Below are positions 1-7,365 of a stretch of 57,091 bases of DNA, in pieces; the first letter of the stretch is position 1; each line of letters starts with the position of its first letter. The position numbers and the translations under genes are program-made. The stretch lies in contig JAHEEE010000018.1 in the NCBI GenBank assembly GCA_024640845.1, forward strand, positions 1 through 57,091, read 5' to 3'. This stretch comes from Myxococcales bacterium. GTDB taxonomy: Bacteria > Myxococcota_A > Polyangia > Polyangiales > Houyiibacteriaceae. The notes under the pieces are model-generated. The model saw only the letters and a list, made by a program, of their open reading frames with translations. It was not told the origin of the DNA and ran no database searches.

Positions 1-19
1 GCTACGCTTTTCTCGATAG

Positions 20-92
20 AGCTGGCGATGAGACTTGAACTCATAACCGCCGGTTTACAAAACCGGTGCTCTACCAATTGAGCTACGCCAGC
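20..92 (-). tRNA. tRNA-Thr, anticodon TGT
   Basis: Reverse-strand cloverleaf. The 7-bp acceptor stem (GCTGGCG with CGCCAGC), D-loop AGCTCAATTGGTAGAGC, the anticodon stem CCGGT/ACCGG around TT-TGT-AA, and a T-arm with GTTCAAGTC are all visible. The discriminator base is T and no CCA is encoded. The anticodon TGT reads ACA and related threonine codons. Bases 1-19 lie downstream of the tRNA and are too short to interpret. Confidence 0.95.
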
Positions 93-148
93 ATGACGGC
101 GGCGGCTGTACTACGGTCCGGTACCCCGGAAGTCAAGGTAATCCGGGC

Positions 149-568
149 TCAAAGCCCCGACGAGGGAGGGACGCAGGCCTTCCGGTCCTGTGTCCCGTCG
201 ACGAAGTCGACATTCGCCGAGCAATTCGCCTCGTTCTCGACGCTCCGATTGCGATTGCACTCCGGCTTGTCGACACAGATCCGAAAGCAGAAGTTGGCGA
301 TTCCGGTTCCGTCGTCGTGCGCCACGCATGCAGAGCCCTCGGGACAGTCGGCGTCGCCTTCACAGCCCTCGAGCCCGCAATAGCCACCTGTAAATCGAGT
401 GAGGCACTCGAGCGTGATGTTCTCGTCCGCGGATTCGCATTCGGCCGACTCGCTGCACTCGGCCGCAACGCCGACGCGATCTGCCTCGGTCTCCCCCGAG
501 CTGCCGCAGCCGAGCGACGAAACCCCGAACGCAGCAATCAAGACAAAAACATACATTATCCTACACAT
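149..568 (-). CDS. Cys-rich lipoprotein of unknown function
   Basis: 139-residue secreted protein. The N-terminus has a short charged start, a hydrophobic stretch (residues 5-18) and a lipobox SSLGC, so Cys21 should be lipidated after signal peptidase II cleavage. The mature part carries about ten cysteines in C-x(n)-C spacing (ECSESAEC, CGLEGCEGDADC) like the disulfide-rich 'C..DxDC' segments common in myxobacterial lipoproteins. A GGGGAGA ribosome site lies about 6 nt before the ATG. It is the last gene before the tRNA and lies downstream of the diguanylate cyclase on the same strand. No enzyme motif is visible and the function is unknown. Confidence 0.75.
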   Translation of the reverse strand: MCRIMYVFVLIAAFGVSSLGCGSSGETEADRVGVAAECSESAECESADENITLECLTRFTGGYCGLEGCEGDADCPEGSACVAHDDGTGIANFCFRICVDKPECNRNRSVENEANCSANVDFVDGTQDRKACVPPSSGL

Positions 569-586
569 AGCGATCTCCCCCTCTCA

Positions 587-1822
587 TCAGGCCCCTGCGC
601 TCTCGACTCGGTTCCGCCCCTTGGCCTTCGCATCGTACATGGCACGGTCCGAGGCCTTGAGCAGCCCGTCGAGCTCGGATGCATGCTCCGGAAACGCTGC
701 GACGCCAACGCTGGCGGTCACCGACAGATACGGCGCGCTTGGGACCTCCATCGACTCGACGGCCGCCCGGCACCTTTCGGCAGCCCCCATCGCCTGCTGC
801 AAGTCGACCCCAGAAAGCAGGACGACGAATTCCTCGCCGCCGAACCGACCTACGATGTCCTCGGCGCGGAGCGTCGACTGAATCGCGTGGGTGGTCTGCT
901 TGAGAACGAGGTCGCCCCGTGCGTGTCCATGCGCGTCGTTGATGCGCTTGAAATGATCGAGGTCGACCATCAGCACCGCGAGGGGCCTGCCCTCGTCGGT
1001 TGCTCTCGAGAGCGCGCGCTGCATCACGGCAACCGCGAAGCCGCGGGTGTACGCGCCCGTCAGCGAATCGAACTGGGCCGCTTCGTACAAGTCGCGCTCG
1101 TCTTGGCGCCAAACGCTGATCAGGTGATCCATGACGATCGCGAACGGAATGTAGATGAGAGCTGCGGCCGCCGCGCGTTCCGCCGCAACCTTCGCGATGT
1201 CCGAGGACTCGAGGGACATTTGGAAAAGCGCTAGGAACGGGAGCACTCCCGCCTCGCTCAAGAAGTGCATCGCGAACATCGACACGAACCACCCGGCAAC
1301 GGCCGTCCACAAGTAGCGGCGTCGGAGCAACACCATGCCCAAGAGCAACGCAGCAACGGTGATCAATCCGCTTGCTGCGGTATAGGGGCCGAGCGCATAG
1401 CAAACCGCCGTCCCAGTCACGATGTGGGCCGCGATGGTGACAAACAGAAGCCAAGAGAACCCGTTGTTCGCCGGGTTCGGCCGCCGCCATGTCCAAACGT
1501 AGAACACGAACCAGAACGCGAGCCCACCAATCGCCAAGTTCGTGGTCGTCCGCAGCGCGGCCTCATCATCAGGCTGCTCGAGAAGGAACGGCCAACCATC
1601 GAACGCGGCAAAGGAGATCGTCACGATCACCATCAGAAGCGTGGTGAGGAACTGCACGTACAGCGAGCGGCCGCGCGCGTTCCAGCCGAACGGCGAGCCC
1701 GATGGGAGGAGCGACCGGCCGAAGGGAATCGCAGAGCCCCGCCCCTTGGCGCGCACCTGGCTATTGCTCTCATCTACGACCGAGTCGTGACTCGGTGGGT
1801 CGCTCGGTACGGAGGAAATCAT
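587..1822 (-). CDS. Membrane-bound diguanylate cyclase (GGDEF domain)
   Basis: 411 residues. About 50 polar residues precede six predicted membrane segments (roughly 57-75, 93-111, 122-142, 149-166, 169-187, 215-233). A GGDEF domain fills 245-405, beginning DSLTGAYTR. The active-site motif is GGEEF (328-332), and the product-inhibition I-site RxxD is intact at 319-322 (RAED). It is therefore predicted to make c-di-GMP from two GTP with feedback inhibition. The membrane part resembles no sensor domain I can name. It follows a PilZ-like gene by 41 nt on the same strand, suggesting an operon. AGGGG precedes the ATG. Confidence 0.93.
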   Translation of the reverse strand: MISSVPSDPPSHDSVVDESNSQVRAKGRGSAIPFGRSLLPSGSPFGWNARGRSLYVQFLTTLLMVIVTISFAAFDGWPFLLEQPDDEAALRTTTNLAIGGLAFWFVFYVWTWRRPNPANNGFSWLLFVTIAAHIVTGTAVCYALGPYTAASGLITVAALLLGMVLLRRRYLWTAVAGWFVSMFAMHFLSEAGVLPFLALFQMSLESSDIAKVAAERAAAAALIYIPFAIVMDHLISVWRQDERDLYEAAQFDSLTGAYTRGFAVAVMQRALSRATDEGRPLAVLMVDLDHFKRINDAHGHARGDLVLKQTTHAIQSTLRAEDIVGRFGGEEFVVLLSGVDLQQAMGAAERCRAAVESMEVPSAPYLSVTASVGVAAFPEHASELDGLLKASDRAMYDAKAKGRNRVESAGA

Positions 1823-1863
1823 GACCCCTGTTTCAGACTAGCAGGTCTGCACCGAGGGTGGTC

Positions 1864-2229
1864 CTAAGCCGCGTGGATCCCAAGAGGGCGCGTTTGCAAC
1901 ACCAGCTCCCGAACGCGAACCCAACGCCGAAGCGAGCGCCAATGCGCGTTTGCCATGGCGACAAAGCGAATGGAGATGTCGTTGAAGAGCAACCCCTGGT
2001 CGTCACGCACGACGTCCGCTGCGATCCAAAGCGGGTCGGGCTCCCCGGGCAACTCAAGGCGAACCTGGAGCCGATCGCTCCGCCGATTCCCGAGGATCGC
2101 GAGTGAATCGAGGGCCAGACCGTGCTCGCCGAGGTTGGTTACGAAAGCCGGTAAGACCTCGTCATCGGCGACGAGCTCGGCATACAGGGCAACTGGAACC
2201 CAAGTCTCACGTTGCATACTGAACACCAT
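1864..2229 (-). CDS. PilZ-like domain protein (degenerate)
   Basis: 121 residues. The stretch VTNLGEHGLALDS (about 30-42) resembles the second PilZ motif (D/N)xSxxG, with Gly in place of Ser. The later pattern of strands ending in an Arg-rich helix fits a PilZ barrel. The first motif, the RxxxR that clamps c-di-GMP, is not evident near the N-terminus (only RETWVPV), so ligand binding is doubtful. It lies directly upstream of the diguanylate cyclase on the same strand, which supports a c-di-GMP link. ATG 2217 is an alternative start. The family call is moderate because it rests on fold pattern and context. Confidence 0.55.
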   Translation of the reverse strand: MVFSMQRETWVPVALYAELVADDEVLPAFVTNLGEHGLALDSLAILGNRRSDRLQVRLELPGEPDPLWIAADVVRDDQGLLFNDISIRFVAMANAHWRSLRRWVRVRELVLQTRPLGIHAA

Positions 2230-2349
2230 CGTAGGTCGAAACTACGGGGACGTGTGGGCTCGGGCAAAAAATCGGGCGCTCTTCGATGATGCGCCCCGAC
2301 GTCGAGCCAGGTTTGACGCGGAGCCAAGGCGTGTGATACCGCCGGCTGA

Positions 2350-2961
2350 ATGGCGGTTCATTCAACAGCCAAGAAGAAGGGCTCCGCCGACAAGCGGGAC
2401 CGGATTCTCAGGGCGGCGATCAAAGTCTTCGCCAAGAACGGTTTCTACGCGACGCGGGTCAGCGAGATCGCGAAGGCCGCGGGTGTCGCGGACGGTACGA
2501 TCTATCTCTACTTCAAGAACAAAGATGACGTCCTCATCACGATCTTCGAAGATGGCATCCAGCAACTGCTGGCGATCTTGCGCGAGGTCGCGGCGTCGGA
2601 ACAGCCCTTCGACGAGCGCATCACTCGGATCATCGAGCTGCAGCTCGGCCTTCTAGAAGACCAACGCGACCTCGCCGAGGTCATTACCGTCAATCTCCGC
2701 CAATCCTCGAGCTTGTTGAAGCAATACGCGGCGCCCCTGTTCATGGAATACATCGACGTCATTGCGGGGCTCATCCGAGACGGGCAGAAGGAAGGCGCCT
2801 TCCGCAAAGACATCAATTCACGCGTGGTCGCGCGCAGCCTGTTCGGTGCGCTCGACGCCATTCTCCTGACTTGGGCGCTCGGCGAAGCAGACCCACCGAG
2901 CTTGCGCAAAGCCGCGAGCCACTGTGCCAGCCTCTTTCTCGAAGGCTTGCGGGTTCGCTGA
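2350..2961 (+). CDS. TetR/AcrR-family transcriptional regulator
   Basis: 203 residues. The N-terminal TetR helix-turn-helix occupies about 16-62 (DRILRAAIKVFAKNGFYATR, then the recognition helix with VADGTIYLYFKNKDDV). The C-terminal ligand/dimer domain resembles the YsiA/FadR type of TetR proteins that sense acyl-CoA in fatty-acid degradation. The gene stands about 1.8 kb upstream of etfBA, and in Bacillus a YsiA/FadR regulator sits in the same operon as etfBA, so a role in acyl-CoA oxidation is a reasonable inference. A weak TTGACG/GATACC pair at 2313-2340 could place transcription almost at the ATG. The ligand is unknown. Confidence 0.88.
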   Translation: MAVHSTAKKKGSADKRDRILRAAIKVFAKNGFYATRVSEIAKAAGVADGTIYLYFKNKDDVLITIFEDGIQQLLAILREVAASEQPFDERITRIIELQLGLLEDQRDLAEVITVNLRQSSSLLKQYAAPLFMEYIDVIAGLIRDGQKEGAFRKDINSRVVARSLFGALDAILLTWALGEADPPSLRKAASHCASLFLEGLRVR

Positions 2962-2966
2962 TCTCC

Positions 2967-3650
2967 TCAGTCTTCGGGACGAACGCGCACACCCTGCAAA
3001 GCGGCTTCACAAGCGTTCTCGTAGACAACGCCGTTACAGCCGACTACCGGCCCATCGGGTGTGCAAGGGGCGTCCTTCAGATCGCAGACACCCGGTCCAT
3101 CGCAAACGATGCCATTGCAGTATTCGTCGGTTGAACACATCACGGCCGGACACTCGCACGCACCGATCGCCGATACGCGTGAACCCGCCTGGAACGCCTC
3201 GCACTCGTTGTCGTAGGTGACGCCGTCACAACCGCATACCTCTTGCGCGTCGCTTGGATCGCAGGTTTCCGGTCTGGGAAGACACTCCCCCGGATTCAAG
3301 CAGCTGTCTTCGAGCGCACAAAACTGACCGGTCGAGCATTCCGAATTGTCGGTACAATCACAAGGCCCATCGGCCGACGCCAAGCGGACACCTGCCTTGT
3401 TCGCGAAGCACGCGCTCTGGTAGGTGAACCCGTCACAGCCGCAGACGTAGTCGACCACAGTGTCATCGCATTCCGTCTCCCGAGGAGCGCACAAGCCGAT
3501 GCCGCCGCAAAAATTCGTAGCGCAGATCTCGGTCGGCTCGCACTCGGAGTTGGACCTGCATGCCGTGTCGACCCTGTTGTCACTGCTGCCACACCCGTAA
3601 AGCAGAAGGCCCGAGGCGACAGAGAAGATGAAAGCGTGGCGGGTCAACAT
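2967..3650 (-). CDS. Kazal-type lipoprotein (putative protease-inhibitor-like)
   Basis: I place the start at ATG 3650, giving MLTRHAFIFSVASGLLLYGC: a signal peptide with lipobox LLYGC. A longer reading would add 38 uncharacteristic residues and run into the SDR gene. The mature protein has three Kazal-like units, each with the CGCDGxTYxxxC core: VCGCDGFTYQSAC, VCGCDGVTYDNEC and the degenerate VVGCNGVVYENAC. Cys-rich linkers of the type CSTGQFCALEDSC lie between them. Kazal domains inhibit serine proteases in eukaryotes. In myxobacterial lipoproteins they are common but inhibition is rarely shown. The gene is convergent with the TetR gene, with 5 nt between the two stops. Confidence 0.8.
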   Translation of the reverse strand: MLTRHAFIFSVASGLLLYGCGSSDNRVDTACRSNSECEPTEICATNFCGGIGLCAPRETECDDTVVDYVCGCDGFTYQSACFANKAGVRLASADGPCDCTDNSECSTGQFCALEDSCLNPGECLPRPETCDPSDAQEVCGCDGVTYDNECEAFQAGSRVSAIGACECPAVMCSTDEYCNGIVCDGPGVCDLKDAPCTPDGPVVGCNGVVYENACEAALQGVRVRPED

Positions 3651-3756
3651 GAGGCGCAACGCTAGCCCACCGGCGCGACCGCGGCTAGGCACCTGGGAGG
3701 TGGATTTGGCATGATCGTCAGCCAAATGTTGCGCTGACGTAACTTGCGATCCTGCG

Positions 3757-4617
3757 TCAGCCAAGTGCCGAGTACACCAAGTGATCGCTCACTTCCCAGA
3801 GACGCTTGGACGCGTCAGGGTCGCGCGCGGCCTTGCTGGCGCGTGACTCGCGCACTTTGTCGAAATACCGACCGGTCACGCCCTCCAGATCTGGCGAAGT
3901 CGCCACGTAAATCGAAGTCCGAGCGCCTTCCTCCTCGCTCATGATGATCAAGCGCGCGAGCGGGGAGCGATGGAGGGCGTTGAGGAACACGTTGTTTCGC
4001 GTGATGCGGCTACGAACGTTGCCCGGGTTGAGCGCATTGGACGTGACGCCGATGTCCTTCCAGCGGCGCGCGAGCTCGTTGGAGAAAAGCACGTTCGCAA
4101 GTTTCGAGTGGCCGTACGCCCAGAATCCGCGGAAGTCCTTTTCGAACATCAGGTCGTCCCAGTTGAGCGACTTCGGGCGCACATGCATCGAGGAGGAGAC
4201 ATTGACTACTCGCGCCGGGGCAGCGCTCACGAGCAAGTCTTCGAGGTCGTTCGTCAGGAGAAAGTGGGCCAGGTGATTGACCGCGAAGGTCTCCTCGTAG
4301 CCGTCCTTCGTCAATGTGCGCTCGCGGTGCCAGACCCCTGCATTGTTGACCAGGACACTCAACGAATCGAAGCGCTGCTTGACCTCGTCTGCGAGCCGCC
4401 GGACGTCGCGAAGCGAGCCGAAGTCGGCCTGAAAAGTTTCGATCCGCCCTTCCCCCTCACTTAGGTCCTCGGCCGCCGAGGCGAGACGCTGCGGGTTGCG
4501 CCCGACGATACCCACCACGTCGAAGTGCGCTTTCAAGCCCCGGGCGGTTTCGAGGCCGATGCCACTGCTGCCGCCCGTCACCAAAGCAAAGCGGGGGGCG
4601 GTTGCGTCTCCTGCCAT
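3757..4617 (-). CDS. Short-chain dehydrogenase/reductase (retinol-dehydrogenase-like)
   Basis: 286-residue classical SDR. The cofactor motif TGGSSGIG is at 14-21, NNAG follows the fourth strand (about residue 91), the catalytic Ser lies in VVNVSSSMH, and the YxxxK pair is YGHSK (about 168-172). The following NALNPGNVRSR segment is typical of the RDH/WWOX-like subgroup, which reduces or oxidises hydrophobic alcohols and carbonyls using NADP(H). The substrate cannot be read from the sequence. The gene diverges from etfBA, with about 130 nt between the starts that hold the etf promoter. Confidence 0.88.
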   Translation of the reverse strand: MAGDATAPRFALVTGGSSGIGLETARGLKAHFDVVGIVGRNPQRLASAAEDLSEGEGRIETFQADFGSLRDVRRLADEVKQRFDSLSVLVNNAGVWHRERTLTKDGYEETFAVNHLAHFLLTNDLEDLLVSAAPARVVNVSSSMHVRPKSLNWDDLMFEKDFRGFWAYGHSKLANVLFSNELARRWKDIGVTSNALNPGNVRSRITRNNVFLNALHRSPLARLIIMSEEEGARTSIYVATSPDLEGVTGRYFDKVRESRASKAARDPDASKRLWEVSDHLVYSALG

Positions 4618-4642
4618 CGCGGGCTTCTATCACACGGGAGCG

Positions 4643-4672
4643 GACTGTCCTGCTGCGGGCTCCTTGACAGTC
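4643..4672. promoter_or_regulatory. Inverted repeat overlapping the etf -35 box (candidate operator)
   Basis: GACTGTC at 4643-4649 and its exact complement GACAGTC at 4666-4672 form a 7-bp inverted repeat whose half-sites are 23 bp apart start to start, about two helical turns. The right arm overlaps the -35 hexamer of the etfBA promoter. This placement suits a repressor such as the nearby TetR protein, but no binding evidence exists in the sequence alone. Confidence 0.4.
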
Positions 4673-4692
4673 CCCTCAAACGCTCCTAGAAA
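4664..4692 (+). promoter_or_regulatory. Sigma70-type promoter of etfBA
   Basis: TTGACA at 4664-4669 is a perfect -35 box. After exactly 17 bp comes TAGAAA at 4687-4692, matching four of six -10 positions. Transcription would begin near 4699, leaving a leader of about 48 nt before the etfB start, with the strong GAGGAGGAA ribosome site at its end. It is the best promoter-like sequence I noticed in the window. Confidence 0.6.
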
Positions 4693-4746
4693 CCCTGCGT
4701 TTTTCAGCATTTGTCGGCCTGAACGGCCCTTCATTGAGGAGGAAGT

Positions 4747-5598
4747 GTGAAGATCCTCGTACCCATCAAGCGCGTTGCGGATCCGGACAACGCAAGCAAG
4801 CTCAAGGTGAGCGGAGACGGCACTGCCGTCACATCGGAAGGTCTCGAGTGGAAAATGAATCCGTTCGACGACTGGAGCCTCGAAGCCGCACTGCGACTGA
4901 CCGAAAACGCCGCCGAGAAGAACGCGCGTGTCGGTGAGGTCGTGTTGGTATCGATTGGCCCGAATGACGAGCACACTCAGCGGATCATCCGCGAGGGTCT
5001 CGCCAAAGGCGCGGAGCGCGGCATCCTGGTCGAGGCCGAAGATGGCTCGCTCGACTCGGGCGTGGTCGCCGCCATCCTCAAAGCGCTCGTCGACAAGGAG
5101 AGCCCTGACCTCGTCGTGATGGGCAAGCAGGCTGCCGATGGCGATTCGAACGTGGCAGGCACCGTCCTGGCGGACAAGCTCGGCTGGCCCGTCATCAACT
5201 ACGCGATGAAGATCAAGACGAATGACGACGGCAAGACCCTCGAGGTCCAGCGCGAGCTCGACACCGGCGTTGCGACCGTCAAGGTGACGGGCCCCGCGAT
5301 CCTCACGACCTCCGACCGAATCCTGCAGACGGATTCGGTGAAGAATGGAGTGACCCCCGACGACCACCAGTACGCGAAGCTCGAGGTCGGCGGTCGCTAC
5401 GCATCATTGAAAGGCATCATGCAGGCCAAGAAGAAGCCGATCGACACCACATCCGTTGCGGATCTCGGGGTGGATGCGGGCAAGACCCTCAACTACACCA
5501 AGTTCGAGCTGCCACCGGCGCGCTCGGGCGAGACGACCTTCGTCGAGGACGTCGCCGACCTCGTCGACAAACTCCACAACACCGCCAAGGTCATCTAA
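4747..5598 (+). CDS. etfB: Electron transfer flavoprotein subunit beta
   Basis: 283 residues beginning MKILVPIKRVADPDNASKL, the family N-terminus. The signature VVMGKQAADGDSNVAG, involved in AMP/nucleotide binding, lies near residue 125. It is slightly longer than the usual ~250 residues. With EtfA it forms the heterodimer that accepts electrons from acyl-CoA and related dehydrogenases and passes them to the quinone pool through ETF:quinone oxidoreductase. The start codon is GTG, chosen because GAGGAGGAA precedes it by a few bases and family homology begins there. It is co-transcribed with etfA after 30 nt. Confidence 0.97.
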   Translation: MKILVPIKRVADPDNASKLKVSGDGTAVTSEGLEWKMNPFDDWSLEAALRLTENAAEKNARVGEVVLVSIGPNDEHTQRIIREGLAKGAERGILVEAEDGSLDSGVVAAILKALVDKESPDLVVMGKQAADGDSNVAGTVLADKLGWPVINYAMKIKTNDDGKTLEVQRELDTGVATVKVTGPAILTTSDRILQTDSVKNGVTPDDHQYAKLEVGGRYASLKGIMQAKKKPIDTTSVADLGVDAGKTLNYTKFELPPARSGETTFVEDVADLVDKLHNTAKVI

Positions 5599-5628
5599 CC
5601 CTCGGGACACGGAAAGGAAGCATCAGAC

Positions 5629-6591
5629 ATGGCTAATGTTCTCGTTGTTGCGGAGCTCCTTGAGGGCAAGGCACGCAAAACCACACTTTGTGCAGTCACG
5701 GCCGCGAAGCAGATCGCGGAAGGAACCGGCGGCTCATTCGACCTCCTCTCGATCGGTGAAGGCGCAGGCGCTGCCGCCGATGAGCTCGCCGGTTACGGCG
5801 CAGGCAAGGTGCTCAAGGCGGAGATCGCAGGCGGCTATGTCTGCGAGAAGTACGCCGCCACCGTTGCAGAGGCCGGCAAGGACTATGACGTGATCATCGC
5901 GTGCGCGAGCGCATACGGGAAGGATCTACTCCCGCGCGTTGCCGCCAAGCTCGATGCAGGCGTCGCGTCCGACATCTCGGCAGTGAACGTCGACGGCGGC
6001 AAGCTGTCGTACACGCGCCCGATGTACGCGGGCAACGTCAAGGGAACCGTCGAGATCACGAGCGACAAGCAGGTCGTCACCGTGCGTCAGTCGGAGTTCG
6101 ACGCGGCGCAGGCTTCGGGCGGCACAAGCCCTGTGGAAGACATTGCGGTGACGAACGACCCTGTCGCCGACAAGGTCGAGTTCGTTGGCGTCGAGGTCGT
6201 GAAGAGCGAGCGTCCGGATCTCAGTGAGGCTGACATCGTCGTGTCCGGCGGCAGGGCTCTCAAGAGCTCGGAAAACTTCACCAACGTCATCGAGCCGCTC
6301 GTCGATGCACTCGGCGCCGCCATGGGCGCGTCGCGCGCAGCATGTGACGCCGGCTACGTCGCGGCCGAGCTCCAGGTCGGTCAGACCGGAAAGGTCGTCG
6401 CGCCGAAGCTCTACATCGCGATCGGCATCTCGGGCGCCATCCAACACTTGGCTGGCATGAAGGGCAGCAAGACGATCGTCGCGATCAACAAGGACAAGGA
6501 AGCGCCGATCGCCCAGGTCGCCGACTACTTCCTCGTGGCGGATCTCTTCGACGCCGTCCCTGCGCTCACCGAGGCGGTGAAGAGCCTCTAG
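5629..6591 (+). CDS. etfA: Electron transfer flavoprotein subunit alpha
   Basis: 320 residues. The N-terminal domain starts [20 protein letters not shown]. The C-terminal FAD domain (about 195-320) shows the family pattern [11 protein letters not shown], then [50 protein letters not shown], and a final [19 protein letters not shown]. It is the FAD-carrying partner of EtfB. A GGAAAGGA ribosome site precedes the ATG. A rho-independent terminator follows 30 nt after the stop, so etfBA looks like a two-gene unit. Confidence 0.97.
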   Translation: MANVLVVAELLEGKARKTTLCAVTAAKQIAEGTGGSFDLLSIGEGAGAAADELAGYGAGKVLKAEIAGGYVCEKYAATVAEAGKDYDVIIACASAYGKDLLPRVAAKLDAGVASDISAVNVDGGKLSYTRPMYAGNVKGTVEITSDKQVVTVRQSEFDAAQASGGTSPVEDIAVTNDPVADKVEFVGVEVVKSERPDLSEADIVVSGGRALKSSENFTNVIEPLVDALGAAMGASRAACDAGYVAAELQVGQTGKVVAPKLYIAIGISGAIQHLAGMKGSKTIVAINKDKEAPIAQVADYFLVADLFDAVPALTEAVKSL

Positions 6592-6620
6592 GCTCACAAC
6601 CGACCAAAATGAGACCGAAG

Positions 6621-6652
6621 AAGCCTGGGTGGCCCTGCCCCCAGGCTTTTTT
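6621..6652 (+). terminator. Rho-independent terminator of etfBA
   Basis: A perfect 9-bp GC-rich stem, AAGCCTGGG at 6621-6629 with CCCAGGCTT at 6640-6648, and a 10-nt loop. The descending arm runs into six T residues (6647-6652). It lies just downstream of the etfA stop codon. Confidence 0.9.
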
Positions 6653-6690
6653 GTGGCCCGTCGCCTTTCCAATCCGGCACAATTCCAAAG

Positions 6691-7200
6691 ATGGCTTGGT
6701 CGCTTGCCGTGTTCGCGATTGTGGTGGGTTCGCTCCTTGGGCTCCTGTTCGCCCGCCAACGTCGCCGATCGGCGGAGGGTCTGGCGTCCGCTGAGCCGAG
6801 CAGTCGTCCGTCCGAGGGCGTGCCCGCAGGAGCCTCGGCTCAGGCCGCGGACGGCGAAGAGCCCCCCGTCCGGAGCTGTCCCGTATGCCTGACGGAATAC
6901 CCACCCCATAACCGGTTCTGCGTTCGAGACGGAGCCCCTCTGAACGACGGTGGCCCTTCCGGGCCGTTTTCCCTCGGGATGATCTGCCCGACCTGTCGCC
7001 GTGGCTATGCCTCGGATGCGAGCTTTTGCCCCGAAGACGCAGATGAATTGGTGCCATTCGGCTTGTTCGGCGCCGCCAGCGCCACACGCCCGCCGGTTCG
7101 GCTCGACACCAACAAGATCTGCCCGGAATGCGGGATCCAGCACGCTCCGAGCCACCTGTTTTGCGGTCGTGATGGCTCCGAGCTCGTCGTCGTGAACTAA
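6691..7200 (+). CDS. Membrane-anchored protein with three zinc ribbons
   Basis: 169 residues. One N-terminal membrane helix (about 2-20) is followed by RQRRR, which predicts a cytoplasmic body. A Ser/Pro/Ala-rich linker leads to three short zinc-ribbon units with paired Cys knuckles: SCPVC with RFCVRDG, ICPTC with SFCPEDAD, and ICPECG with LFCGRDG. Repeated ribbons of this kind usually bind zinc and serve in protein contacts. No catalytic domain is present. It sits between the etf terminator and the GltJ-like gene, which also begins with a zinc finger. The function is unknown. Confidence 0.7.
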   Translation: MAWSLAVFAIVVGSLLGLLFARQRRRSAEGLASAEPSSRPSEGVPAGASAQAADGEEPPVRSCPVCLTEYPPHNRFCVRDGAPLNDGGPSGPFSLGMICPTCRRGYASDASFCPEDADELVPFGLFGAASATRPPVRLDTNKICPECGIQHAPSHLFCGRDGSELVVVN

Positions 7201-7277
7201 ATGACCCAAGGATCGCGGTCGATTGGGGTCCAAGCACGCGAGGAGAACCTTCGTGGAGTTCTTGCTCGTGATAGGAC

Positions 7278-7300
7278 AGGACCGCTATGATCGCGGTCCT
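7278..7300. repeat. 8-bp inverted repeat upstream of the GltJ-like gene
   Basis: AGGACCGC at 7278-7285 and GCGGTCCT at 7293-7300 are perfect complements separated by 7 nt. No T-run follows, so it does not look like a terminator. It could be an operator or a leader hairpin. Confidence 0.35.
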
Positions 7301-7317
7301 AAAGGGGAATCTTCGAT

Positions 7318-7346
7318 CCGGCGCAGGCTGATCTCTGCTGCGCCGG
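7318..7346 (+). promoter_or_regulatory. Leader hairpin before the GltJ-like gene
   Basis: CCGGCGCAG (7318-7326) and CTGCGCCGG (7338-7346) form a perfect 9-bp stem with an 11-nt loop. The structure ends 19 nt before the ATG at 7366, so in the mRNA it would sit directly upstream of the ribosome-binding region (a weak GGGGGC). It may affect translation or stability. Confidence 0.35.
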
Positions 7347-7365
7347 TGGAAGACGGGGGCAACAG

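Noticed and set aside
317-1234. 305-codon frame on the plus strand across the lipoprotein and GGDEF genes
   Set aside because: It lies antisense to a protein with clear membrane helices and a GGDEF domain. The translation is Arg/Ala/His-rich with no motif.
2313-2340. Promoter for the TetR gene (TTGACG and GATACC, 16-bp spacing)
   Set aside because: The -10 match is weak and transcription would start 3 nt before the ATG. Not strong enough to list.
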